Assembly (NCBI RefSeq): GCF_000378985.1
Contig: NZ_KB905370.1
Coordinates: forward strand, 4,524,799-4,588,798
Length of the DNA: 64,000 bases
Reading direction: 5' to 3'
Source of the DNA: Ensifer sp. BR816
GTDB lineage: Bacteria > Pseudomonadota > Alphaproteobacteria > Rhizobiales > Rhizobiaceae
The notes under the pieces were generated by a model that did not search any database, was not told where the DNA came from, and was given only the letters and a program-made list of their open reading frames with translations. Positions 52,101-62,570 of this stretch are shown one piece after another. Each line of letters opens with the position of its first letter. The first letter of the stretch is position 1. The position numbers and the translations under genes are program-made.

Positions 52101-53017
52101 TTGCGGTAGCTTACGGCCGCATCGGAAAATGCCTTCTCCACCGCTTCGAGGCTTGAAAAACGGCTGGCAATCGCCCGCGCGTCCGCTTCGGAGTCTGCCG
52201 CGCCTGTCGCGAAAGCCACCCGTTCCGTCGTGCCTGGCTGGAGATCGATCGTCCATCTCAGTGAGAAGATCGGATCGAGCACAGGCCCGGTTGTTCCCGA
52301 TAGCGGAGTGGCCTTGTCGAAGACGATCGGGTCTGCCGGCGTGCGGCCGCGCCCGAGGAATTTGAGCCGATCGGTCTCATACTCGACCGACGGACCGTCG
52401 CGGGTGCTCGAGGCCGAAACATGCACTGCCCAGATCGGCTTTTCCGCCGCATTGCGCTGTCGGCGTCTGGCCAACAGGGCACCGGTCGCCTGATCGAACA
52501 GCGTTTCCACGAAGAGCTTGGCAAAGGCCGGATGCGCCCTGTCGGCGCGGCGGTGGTTCAGGCAGACCTCGGAATAGCTGGTGAGTTCGAGGGTTTTCGG
52601 CGTGGCGCCATGGTTGGAAATGGCGAGCAGGCGCACTTCGACATCGCTGTCTGGCGGTACGCAGGCCGCCCAGGAGATTTCGATGTCCTCGGCGCGGCAG
52701 CGGAACTCGGCCCGGTCGCCGAAAAAGGCGCATTCGTGGTCCGTTTCGCCCTGGGAAAGCGGTTGCATGCCGATGGACCAAAGCTTGTTCGTCGCCCGAT
52801 CGCGGACGTAGCAGAACTGCCCCCAACAATCGCGTGTGCAGTCCTCCCTCCAGCGCGTGACGTCCAGGCCACGCCAGGACCCATAGCCTGCACCGGCAGT
52901 CGTCAATAGAACGCTGTAGCGGCCGTTTGAGAGCAAGGCCACCGCAGGGGAAGGAGCGGCATTTTCCGCAGAGGCGTCCTCAAGTGGCGCGGCTCTATTC
53001 GTGAACGAACCAACCAT
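49133..53017 (-). CDS. GH94 beta-1,2-glucan phosphorylase-like protein (NdvB C-terminal half)
   Basis: 1294 residues, no signal or membrane helix, hence cytosolic. Two GH94-type beta-sandwich regions (N-terminal 'SNGRYSVLLTTAGAGYGSWR', shortened, and again from ~500) precede the (alpha/alpha)6 barrel with 'GTGDWNDGMNKVG' (Asp975, Asp978; the family's general acid lies here), then 'LDPPFDKG'-like and 'GYVPGIRENGGQYTHAA'. It resembles the C-terminal half of cyclic beta-1,2-glucan synthase NdvB/ChvB without the GT84 synthase and cyclising domains, so phosphorolysis of linear beta-1,2-glucan is likely. ATG 53017 follows AAAGGGGAG; 53050 and 53059 are weaker. Confidence 0.85.
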   Translation of the reverse strand: MVGSFTNRAAPLEDASAENAAPSPAVALLSNGRYSVLLTTAGAGYGSWRGLDVTRWREDCTRDCWGQFCYVRDRATNKLWSIGMQPLSQGETDHECAFFGDRAEFRCRAEDIEISWAACVPPDSDVEVRLLAISNHGATPKTLELTSYSEVCLNHRRADRAHPAFAKLFVETLFDQATGALLARRRQRNAAEKPIWAVHVSASSTRDGPSVEYETDRLKFLGRGRTPADPIVFDKATPLSGTTGPVLDPIFSLRWTIDLQPGTTERVAFATGAADSEADARAIASRFSSLEAVEKAFSDAAVSYRNELRDWKLTGDDVALFNRLAGRIVFADSIFRDSTASVNTRLMREALWSHGISGDLPIVLLRIAAGGDESLAGEAIRAHAFSLRRGLVFDLVLLDERDPGATEALVQTLQTNAEGEPIEKPPGIYILSAAEVPDDHLETLTAAARIVLSSSQGSLADQLEGRKSASPALGASRPRMPEAPARRPADPGADLIYWNGFGGFAKDGKEYVIVVDGAGAHTPAPWCNVLANPNFGCLTSDAGLGFTWAGNSQLNRLTPWSNDPVSDTPGEVVYLRDEESGEIWTPTPLPLGRGASVTVRHGQGYSRYESDSRLLRQEMTVHVPWDDPIKIVRLSLLNDGASARHLTATYFAEWVLGTQREDAMMQVICERDLQSGAIIATNIWEGAFAGKLAFAAASEVPRSATGDRAEFLGRYGSVSRPEGLEKASFAAQFGSLRDPCAALMVDIHLAPGEKTEVVFALGQGDDLDQVRTLVRQYADPHRGRESLAIVSRHWGDILETVSVRTPDPAFDLMLNGWLLYQVLACRVWARSAFYQSGGAFGFRDQLQDVMALVHCAPQEARSQILRAAARQFSEGDVQHWWHPPSGVGVRTRMTDDLYFLPFVVHHYVTATGDIKILDEVVPFISAPVLEEDQEEAFGRPDLSAEAETIYEHCVRALERGFNLGRHGLPLIGTGDWNDGMNKVGAEGKGESVWNGWFFLTVLGAFEAIASSRGDESRAAWCRERAEKLRAALEAHAWDGAWYRRAYFDDGTPLGSTSNDECQIDAIPQAWAVISGRADPERASKAMDAVYQRLVRHQHKLIQLFDPPFDKGALQPGYIKGYVPGIRENGGQYTHAAAWVVLAAALKGDGDKAMQLWNLLNPVNHATTRQDAQHYMVEPYVVSADVYGASPHSGRGGWTWYTGSAGWLYRVALEAILGFRREGDRLAIEPCVPGNWQDYELRYKHGSTTYLIHVDNKAGTGRGVRALFLDGEQLSDARVALADDGHLHDVWVILG

Positions 53018-53070
53018 CACGCGTCTCCCCTTTGGCGACGCACTGGCCATATGCAACATCGGGCCACAGT

Positions 53071-53167
53071 GCCGCGCGCCTCACCGGACGCGCAAAAATC
53101 GCTGCAGCTCTTTGAATGGCTGCATGTTTTTCTCCTGAAATCGGGTGCGATTCAGGGGAACATGCAG
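53071..53167 (+). repeat. Structured ~97-nt intergenic repeat, copy 1
   Basis: Two hairpins: GCGCGCC-TCACC-GGACGCGC, then CTGCATGTT...AACATGCAG with inner CCTGAA/TTCAGG pairing. Between them is GCTGCAGCTCTTTGAAT. Copy 2 at 62442-62538 has the same length, order and most of the sequence. It lies 54 nt upstream of the GH94 start, in the 343-nt gap 53018-53360, which otherwise shows no gene. Confidence 0.8.
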
Positions 53168-53360
53168 CATCGCCTTATCTCCCAACGAGGGGCCGGCCAG
53201 CTCGCCTCTGTAATCGGCCTCATGGCTCGAGCCATGATACCGCACTCCTGCATTAGCCCTTGGTAAGGTTAAACCCGCTGCGGGGGTTCGACAACCGGCT
53301 CGTCGTGATCAGGCGCGACCGGCCAAATACTCCGGACGAGGGCGGCCGTTCCCGAAAAGG

Positions 53361-55040
53361 TCACGGTCGATTGGGTGTCAATGTCCACTGCCCATCCTCG
53401 CCGAACTCCAATACGGCTTCGTAGAGACCACGACTGTTATAGTCCTCACCGTTGCTGATGCAGGTGATCGAATTGTCCGAGAGCAGGCCTAGCACTTTGC
53501 GAAACTGTTCGTGCCCGAGAGTAGTCCCGATCCGATCGAGGAAGACAAATCGCGGCCTGGAAAGAAGGACCTTGGCGACAGCCAAGAGCTGCTGCTCGCC
53601 CAACGAGATTTCCCGGTCCTGCTCCTTATCCAGTCCATCGGCATCGCGGACGAAATCCTTAAGACCAAGATCTCGCAGTACCTGAAGAATTCGGTCGTCG
53701 GAGATTTCACCCGGCTTACCTGGGGGGAGCAGAATTTGCCGCAACGAACCTGGTGGCAGGTACGGTCGCTGGGGGAGAAACATCAGATCGCTCGCACCGG
53801 GGCAAATGATCCGCCCGGTGCCGGCTGTCGGAATACCGGCGGTCGCCCTGAACAACGCCACTCCCGCAGCCGGGTCGGACCCCGTTAGCAATACCCTCGT
53901 CCCCAAGGGGATCGATACGGACAGCTCCTTCAGCAGCGGCGTGCCACCGGCCGGACCCAGCGTCACCCTCTCGTAGGCCAAACGACCTTCCTGCTCGACC
54001 CGTTCGATGCCCGATCCCTCAGCCGCTCGGGCGTGTTCAATGGCCTCCAGCAAAGAACTCAGCCGAGAGACTACCGCGGCGAAGTTCGAGATCGAGTTGA
54101 ATTGTCTGACAACCAATGAAAACGCGCCGACCAGCATTGCAAAGGCCGCCCCCGACTGGGTGATGACGCCGAACTCGATTTCCCCTCTCATGAAAGCCGG
54201 AGCGATGATCAAGTCCGGAATGATCTGAATCATCCAGTTGTAGCCGCTCGTGAAAAATCCCAGGTTGCGGTTGATGGCGGTGATACTCCGAATGTTGGCG
54301 ATCAGATCGTCAATGCGATGCACCAGACGAGTTCTTTGTCGCTCCTCGCTATGCGTAAGGATCACGGATTCGGCATTTTCGCGAACGTGAATGAGGCTGG
54401 AGCGAAAGCTGGCCTCCTTGTCGAGCCGATCGTAGTTCAGATTGATGAGCGGCCGCCCCAGGACAATTGTCATGTACGAGCCGCAAGCCGCGTACAGGAC
54501 GGCTACGCCGAACAGGAAGGGGCTTATGGACCACAGCACGCCTGAGAAAGTCACTACTGTCAAACTGCTGCTGAACAGCATGATGACGTAAGACAGCGTG
54601 GTGACCGTGAAAGCGCGCACGTCCTCGGCTATCCGCTGGTCCGGATGAGCGAGCCGCCCGGAGACGTCGAGGCGGTAATAGGTTCCATCCTCGAGATAGA
54701 GATTGACGGCGCGCCGAGTGAGGAATTCGCGCCAGAGCAGGGCCAGTCGTTCCTCGGCAAAGCGGGCGATGACGCCCACGATCGTGAGAGCAGCGAACAC
54801 ACAGATGTAATATATCGCCTGCCGGATGAACTCGGCGGTCTGGCGCTCGGCGATTGCGGTCATGAAGTTTCGACCGACGTAGTTGTTGACTACGTTGAGG
54901 CCGTTCAACCCGCACAACAGCGCCATGAGCCCGGCAAACATGAGCTTGGCCCTGCCACCGACTTCTGAACCCAGGAAGATGCGAACCGCCCGCACGAAGC
55001 GAATTGCGGTTGTTCTAAGCGGTACCGGCTGGCTGTCCAT
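53361..55040 (-). CDS. SbmA/BacA-like ABC permease-ATPase with degenerate ATPase site
   Basis: 559 residues. An N-terminal ABC membrane domain of the SbmA/BacA (YddA) type ('FMTAIAERQTAEFIRQAIYY', 'WREFLTRRAVNLYLEDGTYYRL', shortened, 'NPDQRI'-like 'HPDQRIAEDVRAF') with about six helices, then a nucleotide-binding domain with Q-loop 'FLPQRPYLPPGSLR' and signature ISLGEQQ. However Walker A reads GSDPAAGVA (387-395; Lys and Ser/Thr lost), Walker B ends LDR (Glu lost) and the H-loop reads ISNGED (His lost). It probably cannot hydrolyse ATP. The frame is intact, so it may be a sensor or a gated channel. ATG 55040 follows GAAGGG. Confidence 0.85.
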   Translation of the reverse strand: MDSQPVPLRTTAIRFVRAVRIFLGSEVGGRAKLMFAGLMALLCGLNGLNVVNNYVGRNFMTAIAERQTAEFIRQAIYYICVFAALTIVGVIARFAEERLALLWREFLTRRAVNLYLEDGTYYRLDVSGRLAHPDQRIAEDVRAFTVTTLSYVIMLFSSSLTVVTFSGVLWSISPFLFGVAVLYAACGSYMTIVLGRPLINLNYDRLDKEASFRSSLIHVRENAESVILTHSEERQRTRLVHRIDDLIANIRSITAINRNLGFFTSGYNWMIQIIPDLIIAPAFMRGEIEFGVITQSGAAFAMLVGAFSLVVRQFNSISNFAAVVSRLSSLLEAIEHARAAEGSGIERVEQEGRLAYERVTLGPAGGTPLLKELSVSIPLGTRVLLTGSDPAAGVALFRATAGIPTAGTGRIICPGASDLMFLPQRPYLPPGSLRQILLPPGKPGEISDDRILQVLRDLGLKDFVRDADGLDKEQDREISLGEQQLLAVAKVLLSRPRFVFLDRIGTTLGHEQFRKVLGLLSDNSITCISNGEDYNSRGLYEAVLEFGEDGQWTLTPNRP

Positions 55041-55170
55041 CTACGTACCCTTCGCAAGTTTAAAAAGCGCACACTGGTCCTTGTAGCTGTGGTGCTGGGT
55101 GCACCGCCGAAACGGCATGCGTAGGCATGAATTGGTGCCTCGATCGAGGCATCCAGATTTATCATTAATT

Positions 55171-56127
<957 letters not shown>

Positions 56128-56254
56128 TCAAATGCCTATTCTAGGCTCAGGACCGATGAAATTCGTCCATTTTGTTCCGATGTCGATGGGATTGTTTTCG
56201 ATCAGACGGCCCGTGAACCGCAACCGGCCGGGTGTGCGCGAGCCAAGTGCCGAG

Positions 56255-56283
56255 TTGTCTAAGTGCTGCTGGAGAGCTATTTT
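56255..56283 (+). promoter_or_regulatory. Predicted promoter of the CBS-BON gene
   Basis: TTGTCT (56255-56260) and TATTTT (56278-56283) separated by exactly 17 nt, 47 nt before the ATG. A reasonable sigma-70-type promoter on sequence alone. Confidence 0.45.
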
Positions 56284-56329
56284 GTAGGAGGCAGGGTTGT
56301 GGCCCGGATTCTACGTCGGAGTTGGCGCG

Positions 56330-56998
56330 ATGCTGGTCAGAGACGTGATGAAGATAAGGGTTATCAAGGTCTCCCCGGACAACAGCGTCAAGCAGGCCGC
56401 AGAGGTGATGCTCGCCAATCACATCAGCGGCATCCCGGTTATCGACGATGAGGGACAACTCGTTGGCCTTATCACCGAGGGTGACCTGTTGCGAAGGACC
56501 GAACTGGGCCATCGCGCCATTGCAACGCTCGTCGACGAGACTTTGTCTCCCGACGAGAAGGCGAAGATTTACGTCAAGAGCAACGCCTGGAAAGTCGCCG
56601 ATGTGATGAGCCGCAATCCGGTCTCCGTCGACGAGGATACGTCGCTGGCGCGTGTCGCTTACCTGATGGAGGAGCACGGCATCAAGCGCCTTCCGGTGAT
56701 GAGGGCCGGCGCCGTCGTCGGGATTGTCAGCCGCGCCGATCTTCTCCAGGCGATCATCTCCGCCAAGCCGGATGAAACGGCCCCCGGTGACGAAGCGATC
56801 CGTCGCAGCATCCTGATCCGCCTGAGCGAGAACACCGGCCTCGAAGGGCAGGACGTGACGGTGACCGTGGCAAACGGCGTGGTGCATTTGTGGGGGAATG
56901 TTTCAACGGAAGAGTGCAGAAAGGCCGCGCGCGTCGCCGCTGAAAGCGTCCGCGGCGTCGCCGGCGTCGTGGATCATTTTCCGAAGCACGAGTCGTAG
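56330..56998 (+). CDS. CBS-pair plus BON-domain protein
   Basis: 222 residues. Two CBS domains ('VRDVMKIRVIKVSPDNSVKQAAEVM..HISGIPVID', 'VADVMSRNPVSVDEDTSLARVAYLM..HGIKRLPVM', abbreviated) form a Bateman module that usually senses adenine nucleotides. A BON domain follows (~155-222, 'VTVANGVVHLWGNVS'). No signal or helix, so cytosolic. Often found in stress or low-oxygen gene sets; here it lies beside energy-metabolism enzymes. ATG 56330 has a GGAG site; the TTG 56297 extension is rejected. Confidence 0.87.
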   Translation: MLVRDVMKIRVIKVSPDNSVKQAAEVMLANHISGIPVIDDEGQLVGLITEGDLLRRTELGHRAIATLVDETLSPDEKAKIYVKSNAWKVADVMSRNPVSVDEDTSLARVAYLMEEHGIKRLPVMRAGAVVGIVSRADLLQAIISAKPDETAPGDEAIRRSILIRLSENTGLEGQDVTVTVANGVVHLWGNVSTEECRKAARVAAESVRGVAGVVDHFPKHES

Positions 56999-57010
56999 AG
57001 GGCAGGCCGT

Positions 57011-57035
57011 CGCCTGCGGTAGGCGCACTTTTTTG
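57011..57035 (+). terminator. Rho-independent terminator after the CBS-BON gene
   Basis: A CGCCT-GCGGT-AGGCG hairpin followed by CACTTTTTT, 14 nt after the stop codon at 56998. It separates the CBS-BON gene from glgP. Confidence 0.65.
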
Positions 57036-57126
57036 ACACGCGCTGCTTGCGAATACGGAAAGCAATTCCAACTGGCTGGGGTGTCCGGGCCGAAGCTCCG
57101 CCGCAGCACGGTGATGGGGAGCCACC

Positions 57127-59658
57127 ATGAGAAGCGAGAAGGCGGCTGGCCAGCCGCAAGGTTCCGAACCGCCTGCCTTTCAGGACCTTCCCGAACACTA
57201 TGGCTGCGGTCCGATACGTTTCAGGGGAAGCCACGACGGGCTCTACGAGCGCCATCTGCTGTTCGACAACGTCGTCGCGCCCGAGGATGCGGACAGTCGC
57301 GAACGCTACGAGGCGATCGCGCGATCGGTGAGAGACGTCTTGTCGCAGCGTTGGCAATTAACCGAGCAGACCTATCGCAGGGAGAACCCCAAGCGGATCT
57401 ACTACCTGTCGATGGAGTTCCTGATCGGCCGCTCGCTCAGCAACAATATCCTCAATCTTCGCCTCGATCCCCTCGCCAGGCGGCTCTTCGACCAGGAACA
57501 TCTGGACGAAACGGCCATCCTTGCCGAAGAGCCGGACGCCGGGCTCGGCAATGGCGGGCTTGGCCGGCTCGCGGCCTGTTTCCTCGACTCGATGGCGACC
57601 ATGCAACTGCCGGCGATGGGATACGGGCTGCGCTACGAGTACGGGATCTTCAAGCAGACGATTGTTGACGGCTGGCAACGCGAGCAGCCCGACAACTGGC
57701 TGCGCCGGCCGGATCCCTGGGAGATCGCCCGGCCGGAAGATGCGGTGGAAATCGATCTCGGCTGCTCCTTCGAGGTTCGCGGCGGGAATTTGCGGGTCGC
57801 TGTCGGGATGCCGTCCCGCCTGCTCGGCATGCCCTATGACAGGCCGATCGTGGGCTATGGCGGCAGGACCATAAACACGCTGCGGCTTTGGGCAGCGGCA
57901 ACGCCGCAAACCTTCGACTTCCAAGCCTTCAGCGCCGGTGAATTCGTTAGCGCCCTGGCACAAAGGCTGACGGCAGAGACCGTAACGCGGGTGCTTTACC
58001 CCGACGATTCGACCAGTATGGGGCAGGGCCTGCGTTTCGTTCAGGAATATTTCCTGGTCGCCTGTTCGCTAGCCGATCTCATCCGGCGTTTCCGCGCGAC
58101 CAATTCCGATTGGCAGCTGTTGTCCGACAAGGTGGCGATCCAGCTCAACGACACGCATCCGAGCCTCGCCGTCGCGGAACTGATGCGCATCCTGCTCGAT
58201 GAAGCGGAGTTGGCCTGGGACGAAGCCTGGGACATTACCAGGCGTTGCCTTGCCTATACCAACCACACGCTTTTGCCCGAGGCGCTTGAGAAATGGCCGC
58301 TGCGGTGGTTCGAACTGATGCTGCCGCGCCAGTTGGAGATCATCCTCGAGATCGATCGGCGGCTCCGGGACGAGATCCTCGCCCGCTTTCCCGGCGATCA
58401 GGGCCGTGTAGAGCGGGCGAGCCTGATCGAACGGGGCGGCGAGCGGCTGGTCCGCATGGCCAATCTTGCGATCGTCGGATCGCACAGCACCAACGGGGTC
58501 GCCGAGATCCATTCGAGGCTGCTGCGCGAAACGACAGTCAGGGACCTCGCGGAAATATTCCCCGGCCGGTTCAACAACAAGACGAACGGCGTCACCCCCC
58601 GACGCTGGCTGCTCTTGTCCAATCCGCCGCTTGCGCGCTGCATAACCGAGGCTGTCGGCGATGGATGGGTCACCGACCTCGCCGAGCTGGAAAGGATGAA
58701 ACCGCTCGTCGACGACAGCGGGTTCGTCGACTCCGTGCGCCGGGCGAAGCGAATGGCGAAGCTTGGCTTTGCTGAATGGCTGCAAGCCAGCGCCGGCATC
58801 GTCGTCGATCCGGACGCGATCTTCGACAGCCAGATCAAGCGCATCCATGAATACAAGCGGCAGCTGTTGAACGCGCTGAGGATCGCCACGCTCTACAACC
58901 GGATCCGCGAAAATCCGAACCTGGATATCGCCCCGCGCACCTTCTTCTTCTCGGGCAAGGCGGCGCCCGCCTACCATGTGGCGAAGCTCATCATCAAATT
59001 CCTCAACAATCTCGCAGGCACCATTGACGCCGATCCCGTCGTGCGTGGGCGCCTCAAGGTCGTGTTCCTGCCCGACTACTGCGTCTCGCTGGCGGAGCGT
59101 CTCATTCCCGCAAGCGATGTCTCCAACCAGATTTCGACGGCGGGATACGAGGCGAGCGGCACCAGCAACATGAAGTTCATGATGAACGGCGCTCTGACGA
59201 TCGGCACCCGCGACGGGGCCACCATCGAGATGGCCGAGGCGGCGGGGGAGGAGAACTTCTTCCTCTTCGGTCTGACGGCCGACGAGGTCGCGGGAAGCCG
59301 CGGCTGGTACAGTCCGCTTTGGCACTACGACAACGAACCGGAAACCCGTGCGGTGCTGGACCTGATACTGTCCGGTCATTTTTGCCGCTACGATCCCGAT
59401 GTCGTCGACGCGCTCCGCAATATCCTGCTGACGAGCGGCGACGTCTTCAGGCATTTGGCGGACCTCACCTCCTATCTGGAGGCGGATCAACGGTTGCAGG
59501 CTCTCTACGGCGATCCTTCGGCATGGACCCGGAAGGCGTTGCTCAATATTGCCAATTCGGGACGCTTCTCCAGCGATCGGACGATCGGCGAATATGCGGC
59601 CGAAATCTGGAACGCCGGCCCCTGCCCACCGCCACCAGAAAGAACCCGCCCTCGGTGA
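57127..59658 (+). CDS. glgP: Glycogen/alpha-glucan phosphorylase
   Basis: 843 residues, full GT35 length. 'YYLSMEFLIGRSLSNNI', 'DAGLGNGGLGRLAACFLDS', 'GMGLRYEYGIF'-like 'GYGLRYEYGIF', 'NDTHPSLAVAELMR', 'NHTLLPEALEKW', 'RIHEYKRQLLN' and the PLP-binding 'GTSNMKFMMNGALTIGT'. It releases glucose-1-phosphate from storage glucan in the cytosol. No regulatory N-terminal extension. Lies 128 nt after the CBS-BON gene and 298 nt before xfp, with a terminator in front. Confidence 0.95.
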   Translation: MRSEKAAGQPQGSEPPAFQDLPEHYGCGPIRFRGSHDGLYERHLLFDNVVAPEDADSRERYEAIARSVRDVLSQRWQLTEQTYRRENPKRIYYLSMEFLIGRSLSNNILNLRLDPLARRLFDQEHLDETAILAEEPDAGLGNGGLGRLAACFLDSMATMQLPAMGYGLRYEYGIFKQTIVDGWQREQPDNWLRRPDPWEIARPEDAVEIDLGCSFEVRGGNLRVAVGMPSRLLGMPYDRPIVGYGGRTINTLRLWAAATPQTFDFQAFSAGEFVSALAQRLTAETVTRVLYPDDSTSMGQGLRFVQEYFLVACSLADLIRRFRATNSDWQLLSDKVAIQLNDTHPSLAVAELMRILLDEAELAWDEAWDITRRCLAYTNHTLLPEALEKWPLRWFELMLPRQLEIILEIDRRLRDEILARFPGDQGRVERASLIERGGERLVRMANLAIVGSHSTNGVAEIHSRLLRETTVRDLAEIFPGRFNNKTNGVTPRRWLLLSNPPLARCITEAVGDGWVTDLAELERMKPLVDDSGFVDSVRRAKRMAKLGFAEWLQASAGIVVDPDAIFDSQIKRIHEYKRQLLNALRIATLYNRIRENPNLDIAPRTFFFSGKAAPAYHVAKLIIKFLNNLAGTIDADPVVRGRLKVVFLPDYCVSLAERLIPASDVSNQISTAGYEASGTSNMKFMMNGALTIGTRDGATIEMAEAAGEENFFLFGLTADEVAGSRGWYSPLWHYDNEPETRAVLDLILSGHFCRYDPDVVDALRNILLTSGDVFRHLADLTSYLEADQRLQALYGDPSAWTRKALLNIANSGRFSSDRTIGEYAAEIWNAGPCPPPPERTRPR

Positions 59659-59956
59659 GCGTCGCATGACCTACTGTGCGTTGGGCGGATTTTGTGCGAG
59701 AATGATCGGATAATACTAGGAGGGTATTACAGGGAATACTTACGCAGGGGCAGGCGAGGAAATCGCGCCGAACCCGCGATGTCGTGCGCGGGGTCGAATG
59801 CACGCTCCTCCGAGACGTTCGAAAACACCTCTCGCGATTCAATAGCAACGTGCTTTTCGCATTATTCCCCAGGCCGAAGGCCTTAAAGCAATCGGGCGCG
59901 TACAGGAAGCGCCCTTCCCGACGCGGCGGTCTGGGCACTCGATCAAGGAGGCACCC
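59659..59956 (+). promoter_or_regulatory. Leader region of xfp with two hairpins
   Basis: No gene. AGGCC-GAA-GGCCT (59871-59883) and GGGCGC-N9-GCGCCC (59894-59914) form two stems shortly before the xfp ribosome site (AAGGAGG). A direct-repeat-like pair GGGTATTAC / GGGAATACT lies near 59723-59741. These may regulate xfp, but no clear promoter hexamers were found. Confidence 0.4.
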
Positions 59957-62401
59957 ATGGTTTCGCAAGGAGCGCTCAACGAAAATCCGGTGGCGGACAA
60001 GCCGTTGTCAGCCGAGGAACTTCGCCTGTTGGACGCCTACTGGCGGGCATCGAACTATCTTTCGGTCGGCCAGATCTACCTTCTCGACAATCCCCTGTTG
60101 AGGGAACCCTTGAAGCGCGAACACATAAAGCCGCGGCTTCTCGGCCATTGGGGCACGTCCCCGGGCCTGAACATGCTCTACGTCCATCTGAACCGGGTGA
60201 TAAAACGCGACGACCTCAGCATGGTCTACATCATCGGTCCGGGACATGGCGGGCCGTCGCTCGTTGCCCACGCCTATCTGGAAGGAACCTATAGCGAGGT
60301 CTATCCGGATATCAGCCAGGACGCGGAAGGGATGGCCAAGCTGTTCAAGCAGTTCAGCTTCCCCGGAGGCATCCCGAGCCACGTGGCTCCGGAGACGCCC
60401 GGCAGCATTCACGAAGGCGGCGAGCTCGGCTATGCGCTCAGCCACGCTTATGGGGCGGCATTCGACAACCCGGAGCTGATCGTCCCCTGCATCGTCGGTG
60501 ACGGTGAGGCCGAGACGGGACCGCTCGCAACCGGCTGGCACGGCAACAAGTTCCTGAATCCGGCGCGCGACGGCTGCGTCCTGCCCATCCTCCACCTCAA
60601 CGGCTACAAGATCGCCAATCCGTGCTTCCTGGCGCGCATCCCTCGCGAGGAGTTGCAGAAATTCTTCGAGGGCATGGGCTACCGGCCCTATTTCGTCGAT
60701 GGGCGCGATCCCATGGACGTGCATCAGCAATTGGCGGGGGTGCTGGACGCGGCCGTTGCGGAGATCCGGCAAATATGGAACGACGCCCGTGCCAACGGCA
60801 AGGTGAAGCGTCCCAACTGGCCGATGATCGTCTTCCGCACGCCGAAGGGCTGGACCTGCCCGGCCGAGATCGACGGCAAGAAATGCGAGGATTACTGGCG
60901 CTCGCATCAGGTGCCGATGGGGGACATGGACAAGCCGGAACACATCCAGGTTCTTCAGCAATGGATGAAGAGCTACAAGCCGGAGGAGCTGTTCGACGGC
61001 GATGGCAGGCTGAAATCCGAACTGGCGGCGCTTGCGCCGTCAGGGCGCCGCCGCATGAGCGACAACCCGCATGCCAATGGCGGCCTGCTGCTGCGCGACC
61101 TCAAGATGCCGGACTTCCGCGATTATGCGGTGCAGGTGCCGAGCCCCGGCGCCACCACGACCGAGTCGGCACGGGTGATGGGAAAGTTTCTCCGCGACGT
61201 GATGAAACTGAACCTGGAGAACAAGAACTTCCGCTTGTTCAGCCCGGACGAGAACAACTCGAACCGCTGGCAGGACGTGCTCGAGGTCACCAAGCGCTGC
61301 TACATGGCGGAGATCTATCCCGAGGACGATCATCTGTCGCCGGATGGCCGGGTGATGGAAGTCCTGAGCGAACACCAGTGCCAGGGATGGCTGGAGGGCT
61401 ACCTGCTGACCGGACGCCACGGCTTCTTCTCCTGCTACGAAGCCTTCATCCACATCATCGATTCGATGTTCAACCAGCACGCCAAATGGCTGAAGGTCTG
61501 CAACGAGATTCCCTGGCGAAGGCCGGTCGCCTCGCTGAACTATTTCCTGAGTTCGCACGTCTGGCGCCAGGATCACAACGGCTTCAGCCATCAGGATCCC
61601 GGCTTCATCGATCACGTCGTCAACAAGAAGGCAGACGTCATCCGTGTGTACCTGCCACCGGATGCCAATACGCTGCTCTCGGTCACCAACCACTGCCTGC
61701 GCAGCCGCAACTACATCAACGTCGTGGTTGCCGGCAAGCAGCCTGCGCCGCAATGGCTGACGATGGACGAGGCCGTCAAGCACTGCAGCGAGGGACTGGG
61801 TATCTGGGAGTGGGCGAGCACCGACAAGGGGGCCGAACCCGATGTCGTGATGGCGTGCTGCGGCGACGTTCCGACGCTCGAAACGCTCGCGGCGGTCGAA
61901 TTGATCCGCGAGCATTTGCCGGACTTGAAGGTCCGGGTGATCAACGTCGTCAACCTCATGAAGCTGCAGCCATCGGAGGAGCATCCGCACGGCCTGTCGG
62001 ACCGCGACTTCGACGCCCTGTTCACCAAGGACAAGCCGATCATCTTCGCCTTCCACGGCTATCCCTGGCTTATTCACCGCCTCACCTACCGCCGCACGAA
62101 CCACGGCAACCTGCATGTTCGCGGCTACAAGGAGGAAGGCACCACTACCACGCCCTTCGACATGGTGGTGCTGAACGAGCTCGATCGGTTCCACCTCGTC
62201 GAGGACGTCATCGACCGGCTGCCGCAACTGGGCGCCCGGGCGGCCTACTTCAAGCAGGCTATCCACGAGAAGCTGATCGAGCACCGGCAATATATCGAGG
62301 AGCATGGCGACGACATGCCGGCAATAACCGGGTGGAAATGGGGCAAGAAAAGCGCGACGGGAACATCTCGGCGGACATCGACGGAAGGAGACAATGTGTG
62401 A
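59957..62401 (+). CDS. xfp: Phosphoketolase (Xfp family)
   Basis: 814 residues, full length. '[19 protein letters not shown]', '[20 protein letters not shown]' (both shortened), 'GPGHGGPS', TPP site '[19 protein letters not shown]', '[11 protein letters not shown]', '[12 protein letters not shown]'. It splits xylulose-5-P (or fructose-6-P) into acetyl-phosphate plus a triose- or tetrose-phosphate, giving ATP through acetate kinase without oxygen. No acetate kinase gene is in the window. Strong AAGGAGG site 6 nt before ATG. Confidence 0.96.
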   Translation: MVSQGALNENPVADKPLSAEELRLLDAYWRASNYLSVGQIYLLDNPLLREPLKREHIKPRLLGHWGTSPGLNMLYVHLNRVIKRDDLSMVYIIGPGHGGPSLVAHAYLEGTYSEVYPDISQDAEGMAKLFKQFSFPGGIPSHVAPETPGSIHEGGELGYALSHAYGAAFDNPELIVPCIVGDGEAETGPLATGWHGNKFLNPARDGCVLPILHLNGYKIANPCFLARIPREELQKFFEGMGYRPYFVDGRDPMDVHQQLAGVLDAAVAEIRQIWNDARANGKVKRPNWPMIVFRTPKGWTCPAEIDGKKCEDYWRSHQVPMGDMDKPEHIQVLQQWMKSYKPEELFDGDGRLKSELAALAPSGRRRMSDNPHANGGLLLRDLKMPDFRDYAVQVPSPGATTTESARVMGKFLRDVMKLNLENKNFRLFSPDENNSNRWQDVLEVTKRCYMAEIYPEDDHLSPDGRVMEVLSEHQCQGWLEGYLLTGRHGFFSCYEAFIHIIDSMFNQHAKWLKVCNEIPWRRPVASLNYFLSSHVWRQDHNGFSHQDPGFIDHVVNKKADVIRVYLPPDANTLLSVTNHCLRSRNYINVVVAGKQPAPQWLTMDEAVKHCSEGLGIWEWASTDKGAEPDVVMACCGDVPTLETLAAVELIREHLPDLKVRVINVVNLMKLQPSEEHPHGLSDRDFDALFTKDKPIIFAFHGYPWLIHRLTYRRTNHGNLHVRGYKEEGTTTTPFDMVVLNELDRFHLVEDVIDRLPQLGARAAYFKQAIHEKLIEHRQYIEEHGDDMPAITGWKWGKKSATGTSRRTSTEGDNV

Positions 62402-62441
62402 CGCGTGGTGGTGCCTGAAAAGACGCTCGGCGCACTACAGC

Positions 62442-62538
62442 GCCGTGCGTCTTATCAGAGGCACAAAGGACGCTGTAGCACTTTGAATTGCTGCATGTTT
62501 CTCACCTTGAATCGACTACGATCTAAGGAAACATGCAG
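62442..62538 (+). repeat. Structured ~97-nt intergenic repeat, copy 2
   Basis: Hairpin GTGCGTC-TTATCA-GAGGCAC, the linker ACGCTGTAGCACTTTGAATT, then a second long hairpin from CTGCATGTTTC to GAAACATGCAG. Same layout, same strand and same length as copy 1 at 53071-53167. It lies between xfp and the GH144-like gene, ending 32 nt before the latter's ATG. Confidence 0.8.
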
Positions 62539-62570
62539 TAGCGGTTTCCGGTCATTTCGGGCTGAAGATC

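Noticed and set aside
49133-53017. Complete cyclic beta-1,2-glucan synthase
   Set aside because: There are no membrane helices, no GT84 domain, and the length is less than half of NdvB.
62442-62538. A CRISPR repeat or insertion-sequence end
   Set aside because: Only two copies 9 kb apart with internal hairpins, no spacers, no transposase and no target-site duplication.
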